A stretch of 64,000 bases of DNA, from NCBI RefSeq assembly GCF_024448935.1, contig NZ_JAMOIE010000020.1, positions 1 through 64,000 of the forward strand. Direction: 5' to 3'. A model generated the notes under the pieces. The model ran no database searches and had not been told where the DNA came from. It worked only from the letters and a program-made list of their open reading frames with translations. Positions 1 through 8,860 of this stretch are shown piece by piece (the stretch's first letter is position 1; every line of letters starts with the position of its first letter). Both the position numbers and the translations under genes were made by a program. The stretch comes from Stutzerimonas stutzeri. Its GTDB lineage: Bacteria > Pseudomonadota > Gammaproteobacteria > Pseudomonadales > Pseudomonadaceae.

Positions 1-31
1 CTACCCTGGCTCGCCATTGAGACGCCGGTTA

Positions 32-1315
32 TCAAGGGTTGCTTTTTGATTCCTCTGGCGCCTCGATTACCCATGCACGCACGCTTTTGACGCGGTTGTC
101 GGCGGCCTGCAGGATCTCGAGTCGATACTGGTTGATTTGCAGGCATATCCCGCTATCCGGGATGTGTTCGAGTGCTTCGGTAATCAACCCGTTGAGCGTC
201 TTGGGCCCGTCGCAGGGTAGCTGCCAACCCAGGGCGCGGTTGACTTCACGCAAGTAGGCGGCGCCGTCGATGACCAGGGTGCCGTCGTCTTGCGGGTGTA
301 TGTCCGGGCTGCGCAGCGCGTCCTGGTTGCTGAACTCGCCGACGATCTCTTCGAGAATGTCTTCCAGGGTCACGATTCCCAGCACATCACCATATTCGTC
401 GACGACGATGCCGATCCGGCGTTTTTGCTTCTGGAAGTTGACCAATTGGGTCGAGAGGGAGGTGTTCTCCGGAATGAAGTAAGGGTCGTTGCATGCGTCC
501 AGCAGGCTTTCTCGGGTCAGCTGATCATGGCTGAGCAGGCGCGCGATCTGGCGCATGTGTACGATGCCTTCGATCTGGTTGATGTCCTTGCGAAACACCG
601 GAAGGCGGGTATGAGGTGTCGTGCGCAATTGAGTCACGATGGTTTCAAGGTCATCTTCCAGGTCTATGCCGGCGACCTCGTTACGCGGAATCATGATGTC
701 GTCGACCGTCACCCGTTCCAGGTCGAGGATGCCGAGCAGCATGCTTTGCCGTTTCATCGGCATGTCACTTCCCGATTCACGGACCACGCTGCGCAGTTCT
801 TCCGTGGACAGGCTGTCGCTACCTTTGTTGGACAGGTCGACACCGAGCAGCCTGAGCAATCCGTTGCTGATCCAGTTGAGCAACGCCACCAGCGGATACA
901 GGACCTTTTGCAGCATCAGCAGCGGGAGACTGACCGGGTAGGCAACTGCTTCAGGTCGCAGGGCGGCGAGCGTCTTCGGCGTTATCTCTCCGAATATGAG
1001 CAGGAGGATGGTCAGGCCGATGGTGGCGATCGCGATGCCGGCTTCGCCCCACAGCTTGATGGCCAGCACCGTGGCGATCGATGAGGCGAGGATGTTGACG
1101 AAGTTGTTGCCGACCAGAATGGTCCCGAGCAGCCGGTCCGGCCGCTCAAGCAGGGCGCTGGCGCGTTTTGCCCCGCGGTGCCCTTCCTTGGCCTGGTGGC
1201 GCAGGCGGTAGCGGTTGAGACTGAGCATCCCGGTTTCGGAACTGGAAAAGAATGCCGAGCACAGAAGCAGAAAGACCAGCATGCCGAGCAGAAAGCCGGG
1301 GTGTAGATGTTCCAC
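32..1315 (-). CDS. yfjD: CNNM/CorC-family membrane protein with CBS domains (YfjD-like)
   Basis: The 427-residue protein has an N-terminal DUF21/CNNM membrane domain (about residues 1-180, beginning with a hydrophobic segment and SSSETG), a CBS pair (about 205-330, including DDIMIPR and GIVTLEDILEEIVGE) and a C-terminal CorC/HlyC domain. Relatives are linked to divalent cation (Mg/Co) efflux or resistance, so that role is inferred from family. The start is a GTG at 1313-1315 with AGGA upstream. It lies downstream of ypjD on the same strand, as in E. coli ypjD-yfjD-ffh. The spacer between the two genes is filled by a repeat element that ends about 10 bp before this start, so its ribosome-binding site touches the element. 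Confidence 0.9.
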   Translation of the reverse strand: MEHLHPGFLLGMLVFLLLCSAFFSSSETGMLSLNRYRLRHQAKEGHRGAKRASALLERPDRLLGTILVGNNFVNILASSIATVLAIKLWGEAGIAIATIGLTILLLIFGEITPKTLAALRPEAVAYPVSLPLLMLQKVLYPLVALLNWISNGLLRLLGVDLSNKGSDSLSTEELRSVVRESGSDMPMKRQSMLLGILDLERVTVDDIMIPRNEVAGIDLEDDLETIVTQLRTTPHTRLPVFRKDINQIEGIVHMRQIARLLSHDQLTRESLLDACNDPYFIPENTSLSTQLVNFQKQKRRIGIVVDEYGDVLGIVTLEDILEEIVGEFSNQDALRSPDIHPQDDGTLVIDGAAYLREVNRALGWQLPCDGPKTLNGLITEALEHIPDSGICLQINQYRLEILQAADNRVKSVRAWVIEAPEESKSNP

Positions 1316-1324
1316 GTGGTGGTC

Positions 1325-1594
1325 CTAGGGTCTGTTGATGTTTCGCAGCGAGCTGCGTTGCCGCGTCAAATGGCGCCAGGCAAGGCGCGGGACGCAGGGA
1401 ATGGTCATTCCCTTTCCAAGTCCCGCAACGCCGTCTGGCGCCATTTGACGCGCAACCCGTAGGGACGGGCCCCGTTTGGCGCAGCACTGCGTTACTCGTC
1501 GCTCATTGGGAATAACCAAACCACACTCCTCGCGCCTTGTTCTGCGTCAAACGGGTCTCCGTCGCGGCCGCGACGAAACGTCAACAGACCCTAG
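1325..1594. mobile_element. MITE-like element with 21-bp terminal inverted repeats
   Basis: The two ends (1325-1345 and 1574-1594) are inverted copies matching at 20 of 21 positions, beginning CTAGGGTCTGTTGA. There is no coding capacity. Inside is an exact 18-bp inverted repeat (1362-1379 with 1435-1452) enclosing further nested hairpins (GCGGGAC/GTCCCGC and GGGAATG/CATTCCC). The outermost CTAG or TA may be the target duplication. The size (about 270 bp), inverted ends and structured interior fit a non-autonomous miniature element. It supplies the TAG stop codon of ypjD (1591-1593) and ends next to the yfjD ribosome-binding site. Confidence 0.75.
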
Positions 1595-2391
1595 ATGTGC
1601 AGAATGAATTCGCGGACCAGCTTGCTGCCGAAGTAGGCCAGCATCAACAGGCAGAAGCCTGCCAGCGTCCAGCGGATGGCCTTGTAGCCGCGCCAGCCTA
1701 GCTGTTGACGTCCCCATAGCAGCAGGCCGAAGACCACCCAGGCGGTTACCGAAAGCAGCGTTTTGTGTACCAGATGCTGGGCAAACAGGTTTTCGAGGAA
1801 GATCCAGCCGGAAATGAGCGATGCCGACAACAGTAGCCAGCCGGCGAGCAGGAAGCCGAACAGCAGGCTCTCCATGGTTTGCAGTGGAGGGAAGTTCTTG
1901 ATCAGGCCGGACGGGTGCTTGTGCTTGAGATGATGATCCTGCAGCAGCAACAGCAACGATTGAAACACAGCGATCGTAAGCATCCCGTAAGCAAGGATGG
2001 AAAACAGGATGTGCGCCAGTATCCCCGGCTGCTCGGTGATGGCGGGTGCCGTGCCGGACGGTGCAAACTGGGCGAACAGCACAGTCAGGCCGCCGAGGGG
2101 GAAGAGCAGCAGCAGCAGATTTTCGACAGGCATCCGGTAAAGCGCGAGCAGGATCAGCAGAATCACGGCCGCAGCGATCAGGCTCGAGGCGGTGAAGAAG
2201 TCCAGATGCAGGCCGCTCGGTGACAACAACTGGATGAATAGGCTCACCCCGTGTGCAATGAGCGCCAAGGCGCCCAGGATAAGAAGCAGACGCTTGTCCG
2301 GCACGGTGCGTTGCGCCAGGCGCAAGCCCTGGTATCCGGTGACGCCAGCATAGAGGCAGGCGGCAGCTAGGCTCGGGAGCAGAGGGTGCAT
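1591..2391 (-). CDS. ypjD: YpjD, CcsA/HemX-like cytochrome c assembly family membrane protein
   Basis: This is a 266-residue polytopic protein with about eight hydrophobic helices, of the CcsA/ResC/HemX type. Its position beside yfjD and divergent from ffh is the classical ypjD context. Family members are associated with cytochrome c biogenesis or haem handling, though YpjD itself is poorly characterised. The open frame extends upstream to 2631, but the ATG at 2391 (MHPLLPSL) starts just before the first membrane helix and leaves a normal divergent promoter region before ffh. The stop codon lies inside the terminal repeat of the downstream MITE-like element, so the last residues may differ from relatives. 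Confidence 0.85.
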   Translation of the reverse strand: MHPLLPSLAAACLYAGVTGYQGLRLAQRTVPDKRLLLILGALALIAHGVSLFIQLLSPSGLHLDFFTASSLIAAAVILLILLALYRMPVENLLLLLFPLGGLTVLFAQFAPSGTAPAITEQPGILAHILFSILAYGMLTIAVFQSLLLLLQDHHLKHKHPSGLIKNFPPLQTMESLLFGFLLAGWLLLSASLISGWIFLENLFAQHLVHKTLLSVTAWVVFGLLLWGRQQLGWRGYKAIRWTLAGFCLLMLAYFGSKLVREFILHI

Positions 2392-2631
2392 AGGTCTGTT
2401 AATAGGCTCGAAAGGCGCTGAGTGTGGCATAAACACCGGGTGCGCAAAAGTGCAGGGTTGGCTGCCGGTACTGCCGGGGTGCGGGTCGATGGGACAACCG
2501 ACAGGTGGCGGTGCCCCTGACAGGTATGGATTTGTCCTGCTCGATGAAAAGCACCGGCGGCGGGGTACCGGTCTGGGGCATGCAGCTTCTATAATCGGCG
2601 CCTTAACCACACCCAGGGTGGAAAACGGCAC

Positions 2632-4011
2632 ATGTTTGAAAACCTAACCGACCGCCTCTCGCAGACGCTTCGCCATGTTACCGGCAAGGCCAAACTGACC
2701 GAGGACAATATCAAGGACACCCTGCGCGAAGTGCGTATGGCGCTGCTCGAGGCCGACGTTGCGCTGCCCGTGGTCAAGGAGTTCGTCGCCAGGGTCAGGG
2801 ACAGGGCTGTCGGTACGGAGGTCTCCAAGAGCCTGACGCCCGGCCAGGCCTTCGTGAAGATCGTACGCGCAGAGCTCGAAGAGCTGATGGGCGCGGCCAA
2901 CGAAGACCTCGACCTTAGTGTGGTGCCGCCCGCGGTAGTGCTGATGGCCGGCCTCCAGGGTGCGGGTAAGACGACCACGGTCGGCAAACTGGCAAGGTTC
3001 CTCAAAGAGCGCAAGAAGAAGTCGGTACTGGTGGTTTCAGCGGACGTCTATCGCCCGGCAGCAATCAAACAGCTGGAGATGCTGGCTGCGGAAGTGGGGG
3101 TGACCTTCTTTCCCTCCGATACCAGCCAGAAGCCGGTCGAGATCGCTCAGGCGGCCATCCGCGAAGCCAAGCTCAAATACATCGATGTGGTGCTCGTCGA
3201 TACGGCCGGTCGGCTGGCCATCGATGCCGAGATGATGGCCGAGATCCAGGCCGTTCATGCGGCGATCAGCCCGGCCGAGACGCTGTTCGTGGTCGATGCC
3301 ATGACCGGCCAGGATGCGGCCAACACCGCCAAGGCGTTCGGCGAAGCGCTGCCATTGACCGGCGTGGTGCTGACCAAGGTCGACGGGGATGCGCGCGGCG
3401 GCGCTGCCCTGTCGGTGCGCCATGTCACCGGCAAGCCGATCAAGTTTCTTGGCATGGGCGAAAAAAGCGATGCGCTCGAGCCGTTTCACCCGGACCGGAT
3501 CGCTTCGCGCATCCTCGGTATGGGCGATGTGCTCAGCCTGATCGAGCAGGCTGAGCAAACGCTCGATCGGGAAAAGGCCGAGAAGCTCACCAAGAAGCTG
3601 AAGAAGGGCAAAGGTTTTGATCTGGAAGATTTCCGCGATCAGCTTCAGCAAATGAAAAACATGGGTGGCCTGGGCGGCTTGATGGATAAGCTGCCATCGA
3701 TCGGCGGTGTGAATCTGTCGCAAATGGGCAATGCGCAGGGCGCAGCGGAGAAGCAATTCAAGCAGATGGAGGCCATCATCAACTCGATGACGCCTGTTGA
3801 GCGGCGCAACCCGGACATCATCAGCGGTTCGCGCAAGCGGCGCATCGCCATGGGTTCCGGCACGCAAGTGCAAGATATTGGCCGTCTGATCAAGCAGCAC
3901 AAGCAGATGCAGAAAATGATGAAAAAGGTCAGCGGCAAAGGCGGCATGGCCAAGATGATGCGCGGCATGGGCGGCATGTTTCCAGGCGGCGGAGGAATGC
4001 CCAAGTTTTGA
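2632..4011 (+). CDS. ffh: Signal recognition particle protein Ffh
   Basis: This 459-residue SRP GTPase binds 4.5S RNA and signal sequences of inner-membrane proteins during translation. The N domain (about 1-90) is followed by the G domain with P-loop [10 protein letters not shown] (107-116), the DTAGR motif and [11 protein letters not shown] methionine- and glycine-rich M domain runs from about 330 to the end ([14 protein letters not shown]). Length and domain order are normal. The gene is divergent from ypjD and precedes rpsP, from which it is separated by a 181-bp spacer carrying heptad repeats. Confidence 0.97.
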   Translation: MFENLTDRLSQTLRHVTGKAKLTEDNIKDTLREVRMALLEADVALPVVKEFVARVRDRAVGTEVSKSLTPGQAFVKIVRAELEELMGAANEDLDLSVVPPAVVLMAGLQGAGKTTTVGKLARFLKERKKKSVLVVSADVYRPAAIKQLEMLAAEVGVTFFPSDTSQKPVEIAQAAIREAKLKYIDVVLVDTAGRLAIDAEMMAEIQAVHAAISPAETLFVVDAMTGQDAANTAKAFGEALPLTGVVLTKVDGDARGGAALSVRHVTGKPIKFLGMGEKSDALEPFHPDRIASRILGMGDVLSLIEQAEQTLDREKAEKLTKKLKKGKGFDLEDFRDQLQQMKNMGGLGGLMDKLPSIGGVNLSQMGNAQGAAEKQFKQMEAIINSMTPVERRNPDIISGSRKRRIAMGSGTQVQDIGRLIKQHKQMQKMMKKVSGKGGMAKMMRGMGGMFPGGGGMPKF

Positions 4012-4110
4012 GCCGCAGCTGCAGGACTCAAGCGGCAAGCCGCAGGTGAAAATGATCTGGCTCGTTCGGGATTTGCATTTACTTGTAGCTTGCGGCTTGA
4101 AGCTTGCCGC
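4012..4110. repeat. Inverted heptad repeat element (TTGnnGC family), copy A
   Basis: The right arm (4083-4110) is four consecutive heptamers: TTGTAGC, TTGCGGC, TTGAAGC, TTGCCGC. The left arm (4012-4046) reads as the same heptad pattern on the other strand (CTGCGGC, TTGCCGC, TTGAGTC, CTGCAGC). The arms can pair into an imperfect hairpin. The element begins immediately after the ffh stop codon and fills most of the ffh-rpsP spacer. Related elements occur at 10171-10240, 27132-27218 and 28803-28898. Confidence 0.7.
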
Positions 4111-4192
4111 TTTTACTCGTAAAATGCGCGGCCTTTCGGGCCTTGAGCCCTGCATTCAGATTTGCTGTACCGACTACAGGAACGATGTTCAC

Positions 4193-4444
4193 ATGGTAAC
4201 TATTCGTCTCGCCCGTGGCGGCTCCAAGAAGCGCCCTTTCTACCACCTGACCGTGACCAACAGCCGCAACCCGCGCGATGGTCGCTTCGTTGAGCGTATC
4301 GGTTTCTTCAATCCGATCGCCTCGGGTGCGGAAGTGAAGCTCTCTGTAAACCAGGAGCGTGCTGCCTATTGGTTGAGCCAGGGCGCACAGCCGTCTGAGC
4401 GTGTTGCTCAGCTGCTGAAGGAAGCTGGCAAGGCTGCTGCCTGA
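4193..4444 (+). CDS. rpsP: 30S ribosomal protein S16
   Basis: This is an 83-residue S16 protein starting [10 protein letters not shown], with the conserved [19 protein letters not shown]-type core. The frame is open further upstream (to 4046), but that part is the repeat-containing spacer. The ATG at 4193 gives the standard protein. It is first gene of the rpsP-rimM-trmD-rplS ribosome operon, with rimM starting 5 bp after its stop codon. Confidence 0.97.
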   Translation: MVTIRLARGGSKKRPFYHLTVTNSRNPRDGRFVERIGFFNPIASGAEVKLSVNQERAAYWLSQGAQPSERVAQLLKEAGKAAA

Positions 4445-4449
4445 AACAC

Positions 4450-4986
4450 ATGAACGTCACGTCAGCCCCGGCCGAAGACCTGATCGTTATCGGCAAGATC
4501 GTTTCGGTGCATGGCGTACGTGGTGACGTAAAGATCTACTCCTTTACCGATCCGATTGACAATCTGTTGGACTATCGTCGCTGGACGCTGAGGCGAGGCG
4601 AAGAAGTCAAGCAGGTTGAGCTGGTCAAGGGTCGCCTGCAAGGCAAGATCCTGGTGGCGACGCTGAAGGGGCTGGCGGATCGTGAAGAGGCGCGTACCTA
4701 CGCCGATTTCGAGATCTGCATCCCCCGCAGCGAATTGCCTCCGTTGACCGGTGAGGACTATTACTGGTTCCAGCTTCAGGGCCTGACGGTCATCAACCAG
4801 CTCGGGCAAGTGCTCGGTCGGGTTGATCATCTGCTCGAAACCGGCGCCAACGATGTGCTGGTGGTCAAGCCGTTCGATGGCAGTCTGGATGATCGCGAGC
4901 GCTTGCTGCCCTATACCGACCCCTGTGTGTTGAAGGTCGATCTGGACGCAGGCGAGATGCGTGTCGAATGGGACGCGGACTTCTGA
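4450..4986 (+). CDS. rimM: Ribosome maturation factor RimM
   Basis: This 178-residue protein assists maturation of the 30S head domain by binding S19. The N-terminal RimM barrel ([23 protein letters not shown] at about 11-33) is followed by a PRC-barrel domain (about 95-178, with YYWFQLQGL and the DVLVVKP segment). It follows rpsP by 5 bp, which implies co-transcription and probably translational coupling. Length and order are typical for the operon. Confidence 0.96.
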   Translation: MNVTSAPAEDLIVIGKIVSVHGVRGDVKIYSFTDPIDNLLDYRRWTLRRGEEVKQVELVKGRLQGKILVATLKGLADREEARTYADFEICIPRSELPPLTGEDYYWFQLQGLTVINQLGQVLGRVDHLLETGANDVLVVKPFDGSLDDRERLLPYTDPCVLKVDLDAGEMRVEWDADF

Positions 4987-4991
4987 GCAAC

Positions 4992-5744
4992 ATGTCCAGC
5001 TTGCGTGTCGATGTGATTACTCTGTTCCCCGATATGTTCGCTGCTATCGGTGAATACGGCATCACCAGTCGTGCGGTGAAGCAGGGGCTATTGCAGCTGC
5101 AATGCTGGAATCCCCGGAGCTATACGGAAGATCGCCATCAGACAGTCGACGATCGCCCTTTTGGGGGTGGCCCCGGCATGGTGATGAAGATCAAGCCCTT
5201 GGAGCTCGCACTGGCCGATGCCAGGCAGGCCGCTGGGGAAAAGGCGAAGGTGATATACCTGTCGCCGCAGGGGCGTCAGCTGAAACAGGCTGATGTTCGT
5301 GATCTCGCGAACGAGAGTGGACTTATCCTCATCGCTGGCCGCTACGAAGGCATCGATGAGCGTTTCATCGAAGCGCATGTGGATGAAGAATGGTCGATTG
5401 GTGATTACGTGCTGTCCGGTGGTGAATTACCGGCCATGGTGCTGATCGATGCAGTGACCCGTCTGCTCCCTGGGGCATTGGGTCATGCTGATTCGGCCGA
5501 GGAGGATTCGTTTACTGATGGCCTGCTCGACTGCCCGCATTACACGCGACCGGAGGTGTATGCGGATAAACGTGTTCCTGAGGTGCTGCTCAGCGGCAAC
5601 CACGAACACATCCGGCGCTGGCGTTTGCAGCAGTCCCTCGGAAGGACCTGGGAACGCCGCGCTGATCTTCTGGATAGCCGCTCGCTTTCTGGGGAAGAAC
5701 AAAAGCTGCTGACGGAATACATCCGTCAGCGGGACGATAGTTAA
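4992..5744 (+). CDS. trmD: tRNA (guanine-N1-)-methyltransferase TrmD
   Basis: This is a 250-residue SPOUT-family enzyme that methylates G37 of tRNAs from S-adenosylmethionine. The trefoil-knot motifs [21 protein letters not shown] and [16 protein letters not shown] are all present. The frame opens at 4968, within rimM, but the ATG at 4992 ([16 protein letters not shown]) gives the family-length protein and sits 5 bp after the rimM stop. It is third gene of the rpsP-rimM-trmD-rplS operon. Confidence 0.96.
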   Translation: MSSLRVDVITLFPDMFAAIGEYGITSRAVKQGLLQLQCWNPRSYTEDRHQTVDDRPFGGGPGMVMKIKPLELALADARQAAGEKAKVIYLSPQGRQLKQADVRDLANESGLILIAGRYEGIDERFIEAHVDEEWSIGDYVLSGGELPAMVLIDAVTRLLPGALGHADSAEEDSFTDGLLDCPHYTRPEVYADKRVPEVLLSGNHEHIRRWRLQQSLGRTWERRADLLDSRSLSGEEQKLLTEYIRQRDDS

Positions 5745-5788
5745 ACGTATCGATGGCACGCCATGACGGCCTGTCTTAGGAGCACAGC

Positions 5789-6139
5789 ATGACCAACAAG
5801 ATTATCCAGGCGCTCGAAGCCGAGCAGATGACCAAAGAACTGCCGCCGTTCGCCCCCGGTGACACCGTAGTCGTTCAGGTGAAGGTGAAGGAAGGCGAGC
5901 GTGAGCGTCTGCAGGCCTTCGAAGGTGTCGTGATCGGCAAGCGTAACCGCGGCCTGAACAGCGCATTCACCGTTCGCAAGATTTCCAACGGTGTTGGTGT
6001 TGAGCGTACGTTCCAGTATTACAGCCCGATGGTCGACAGCCTCAGCGTCAAGCGCCGTGGCGATGTCCGCAAAGCCAAGCTGTACTACCTCCGCGCGTTG
6101 TCCGGCAAGGCAGCCCGCATCAAGGAAAAGCTTTCCTGA
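5789..6139 (+). CDS. rplS: 50S ribosomal protein L19
   Basis: This 116-residue L19 protein lies at the 30S-50S interface. It carries the conserved [21 protein letters not shown] core and a C-terminal basic tail. An AGGAG-like site precedes the ATG. It is the last gene of the ribosomal operon and is followed closely by a strong intrinsic terminator at 6155-6184. Confidence 0.97.
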   Translation: MTNKIIQALEAEQMTKELPPFAPGDTVVVQVKVKEGERERLQAFEGVVIGKRNRGLNSAFTVRKISNGVGVERTFQYYSPMVDSLSVKRRGDVRKAKLYYLRALSGKAARIKEKLS

Positions 6140-6154
6140 GGAAAGCGTCCTTAA

Positions 6155-6184
6155 GAAAAAAGCAGCCTGCGGGCTGTTTTTTTT
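6155..6184 (+). terminator. Rho-independent terminator after rplS
   Basis: A CAGCC/GGCTG stem with a TGCG loop is flanked by six A residues before and eight T residues after, giving an A-U extended stem and U tract. It ends the rpsP-rimM-trmD-rplS operon. Confidence 0.9.
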
Positions 6185-6388
6185 AGCCTTGATTATTTGC
6201 CGATGAATTGAATACCGTTACTCGATATTCGCTCAGCCAGGCGTACAGCGTCACGACCAGGTGCCTGTGGGCGAGTTCTCCCCAGGCTTTCTTGCCAATC
6301 CATCGTCAGCGATCTGCAAGGGCAGAGCCTGGCGGGGCGGATGCGGCTATGGAACACTAATGCGCTTTCACCGGCCGATGATTGTTTA

Positions 6389-7285
6389 ATGCCCGCACTC
6401 GATGATCCCGTGATCGACCGCTTCCTAGACGCCCTCTGGCTCGAGAAAGGACTATCGGACAATACCCGCGAGGCCTATCGCAGTGATCTGGCGCTGTTCA
6501 ACGGCTGGCTTGACGAGCGCGGCGTCCGCCTGAGCGACGCGGGCCGGGAAATGGTCCTCGACCACCTTGCCTGGCGTCTGGCCAACAACTACAAGGCGCG
6601 TTCTACCGCGCGGCTGTTGTCAGGGCTTCGCGGGTTTTATCGCTTCCTGCTGCGCGAAGGCGTGATCACGGTCGATCCAACGCTGCGAGTCGATCTGCCG
6701 CAGTGGGGACGACCACTACCCAAGGCGTTATCCGAGGCGGATGTGGAGGCGCTGTTGTCTGCGCCGGATGTCGGCGATCCGCTGGGGTTGCGTGACCGGG
6801 CGATGCTGGAAGTCCTTTACGCGACCGGCTTGCGCGTCACGGAACTGGTCGGCCTCGGTCTTGAGCAGATCAATCTTAGGCAGGGTGTCCTGCGCACTTT
6901 CGGTAAGGGTAACAAGGAGCGTCTGGTGCCGTTGGGCGAGGAGTCCCTGCACTGGGTGGTGCGCTATCTTCGCGATGCTCGCGACACGCTGCTCGCCGGC
7001 AAGGCCAGCGATGTGGTGTTTCCGAGCCGGCGTGGCGATCAGATGACAAGGCAGACGTTCTGGCATCGAATCAAGCTGCATGCCCGGCAGGCAGGAATAG
7101 CGGCATCGATCTCGCCGCACACGCTGCGTCATGCATTTGCTACGCACTTGCTCAACCATGGGGCGGATCTTCGAACCGTGCAAATGCTGCTCGGTCACAG
7201 TGATCTGTCCACTACGCAGATCTACACGCACATCGCTCGCGCGCGGCTGCAGGAACTCCACGCGCAGCATCATCCGCGTGGTTGA
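6389..7285 (+). CDS. xerD: Site-specific tyrosine recombinase XerD
   Basis: This 298-residue tyrosine recombinase works with XerC at dif to resolve chromosome dimers. The N-terminal SAM-like DNA-binding domain covers about 5-90. The catalytic domain carries Arg149 (ATGLRVTELVG), His244 and Arg247 (HTLRHAFATH), His270 (LLGHSDL) and the nucleophile Tyr279 (TTQIYTHI), all intact. The frame opens earlier (6341), but ATG 6389 gives the usual 298-residue length. It precedes dsbC, the standard Pseudomonas order. Confidence 0.95.
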   Translation: MPALDDPVIDRFLDALWLEKGLSDNTREAYRSDLALFNGWLDERGVRLSDAGREMVLDHLAWRLANNYKARSTARLLSGLRGFYRFLLREGVITVDPTLRVDLPQWGRPLPKALSEADVEALLSAPDVGDPLGLRDRAMLEVLYATGLRVTELVGLGLEQINLRQGVLRTFGKGNKERLVPLGEESLHWVVRYLRDARDTLLAGKASDVVFPSRRGDQMTRQTFWHRIKLHARQAGIAASISPHTLRHAFATHLLNHGADLRTVQMLLGHSDLSTTQIYTHIARARLQELHAQHHPRG

Positions 7286-7413
7286 ACGGATGGCGTTAGA
7301 AGCTGCGCTGCAGGCCACAAAAGCCAATGAGCGGAGGCCCGTCGGCTGCACTGGATGACAGGGGCTATGGTAATCTGCCGGCCTTCCCTCGATCCAAGTC
7401 GCCAGGAGATTTC

Positions 7414-8139
7414 ATGCGCGTGAATCGTATCTTCACTGCCGTAGCCCTCGGTTTCGCCAGTGCCGTTGTCCTGGCCGCTGACGCTGAACAGGCGATCCGT
7501 GAGTCGCTTAATGCACTCCAGCCCGATATGCCCATCGAGGCAATTGCGGAAAGCCCCATGAACGGTGTGTATCAGGTTCAGCTCAAGGGTGGGCATCAGC
7601 TCTACGCGAGCGCTGACGGTCAGTTCCTGATTCAGGGCGATATGTATCAGTTCAAGGACGGCCAGGCGACGAACCTGACCGAGCAAGCCCGGAGCAGGTC
7701 TGTCGCGAAGACAATTGACGCGATTCCTACCAGCAAGATGGTGGTTTTCTCGCCTGAAAGACCGAAGACCCATATCACCGTGTTTACCGACACCGACTGC
7801 GGCTACTGCCAGAAGCTGCACAGCGAAGTGCCCGAGCTGAACCGTCTTGGCGTCGAGGTTCGCTATATGGCCTTTCCACGGCAGGGTATGGGCAGCCACG
7901 GAGCCAACACGCTGACCAGCGTATGGTGTGCCAAGGATCGGCAGGCAGCGATGAACAAGGCCAAGGCGCGCGAAGAGGTGCCCGTCACGAGCTGCGAGAA
8001 CCCGGTCGCTGAGCAATACGAGTTAGGCCAGCTGATCGGTGTTCAGGGCACTCCGGCAATCATTCTCGCAAACGGGCAGATCATCCCCGGTTATCAGCCG
8101 GCTCCGCAGCTCGCCGAACTGGCCCTGAACGCCAGGTAG
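7414..8139 (+). CDS. dsbC: Periplasmic disulfide isomerase DsbC
   Basis: This 241-residue thiol:disulfide interchange protein isomerises wrong disulfides in the periplasm. A signal peptide covers residues 1-21 (ends VVLA-ADA), followed by an N-terminal dimerisation domain and a thioredoxin domain with the active site Cys129-Gly-Tyr-Cys132 and the cis-proline segment GVQGTPAIIL. The open frame begins at 7327, but only the ATG at 7414, preceded by AGGAG, gives a proper signal peptide. Confidence 0.95.
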   Translation: MRVNRIFTAVALGFASAVVLAADAEQAIRESLNALQPDMPIEAIAESPMNGVYQVQLKGGHQLYASADGQFLIQGDMYQFKDGQATNLTEQARSRSVAKTIDAIPTSKMVVFSPERPKTHITVFTDTDCGYCQKLHSEVPELNRLGVEVRYMAFPRQGMGSHGANTLTSVWCAKDRQAAMNKAKAREEVPVTSCENPVAEQYELGQLIGVQGTPAIILANGQIIPGYQPAPQLAELALNAR

Positions 8140-8247
8140 TCGCCGGGGCGGCGCCTTCAGTCACGAAGAGGCTGCCCGTTTGGCCCGCGGCTGAACTGTT
8201 CCGCCCCTCGTGTTCAAAGCCAAAACGCATATCGAGGAGGCGACAAA

Positions 8248-8745
8248 ATGAAGCTAGAAGGTTCCTGTCATTGCCAGGCCGTTCGTTTTTCTCTGGAATC
8301 GGCCGAGCCCTATCCGTTCATGCGCTGTTACTGTTCGATCTGTCGCAAAACGGCCGGGGCGGGTGGTTATGCGATCAACCTGGGCGGAGATCATCGGACG
8401 CTGACGGTCGAGGGTCGCGAGAACCTCAGTATCTACCAAGCCAGGATGGTCGATGCTGAAACGGGCGCGGTGCGTATTAGCGATGGCCAGCGTCACTTCT
8501 GCAAGCTGTGCGGCAGCGCACTGTGGTTGTGGGACCCGAATTGGCCGGATCTCGTGCACCCGCATGCGTCGGCAATCGATAGCGAGCTGCCAAGCCCGCC
8601 AGAGTCGACACATCTCATGCTGGCTTCAAAGGCATCATGGGTAGAGCCCCAGTTGGGCCCTGATGATCGCTGCTTCGATGAGTATCCGGATGAATCCCTC
8701 GCTCAGTGGCACCAGCGCCTGGGGTTGCAGAGCAAGCCCGGCTAG
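8248..8745 (+). CDS. GFA-family zinc-binding protein (CENP-V/GFA domain)
   Basis: The 165-residue protein has the Mss4-like GFA fold. Zinc ligands are visible as Cys7 and Cys9 (SCHCQAV), Cys27, Cys29 and Cys32 (RCYCSICRKTAG), and Cys85 and Cys88 (FCKLCGSALW). Members are often labelled glutathione-dependent formaldehyde-activating, but most, including this one, have no proven reaction. A strong GAGGAGG site precedes the ATG. It lies between dsbC and hom, which are adjacent in P. aeruginosa, so it is probably an accessory insertion. Confidence 0.88.
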   Translation: MKLEGSCHCQAVRFSLESAEPYPFMRCYCSICRKTAGAGGYAINLGGDHRTLTVEGRENLSIYQARMVDAETGAVRISDGQRHFCKLCGSALWLWDPNWPDLVHPHASAIDSELPSPPESTHLMLASKASWVEPQLGPDDRCFDEYPDESLAQWHQRLGLQSKPG

Positions 8746-8860
8746 CAGCAGGCTCTTCCTGGCCGCTGCCGATTTGACTAAAGCTCGTGCGCTTCGTAAT
8801 GTGCGACTCTTTTGTTCGGCCGCCGTGCAGGGGCCGTTCGTTGGCAATGGGGAGTGCAAC

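Noticed and set aside
290-1084. 264-codon open frame on the + strand
   Set aside because: It is antisense to the well-supported CNNM/CorC gene, has no recognisable domain, and arises from high GC content.
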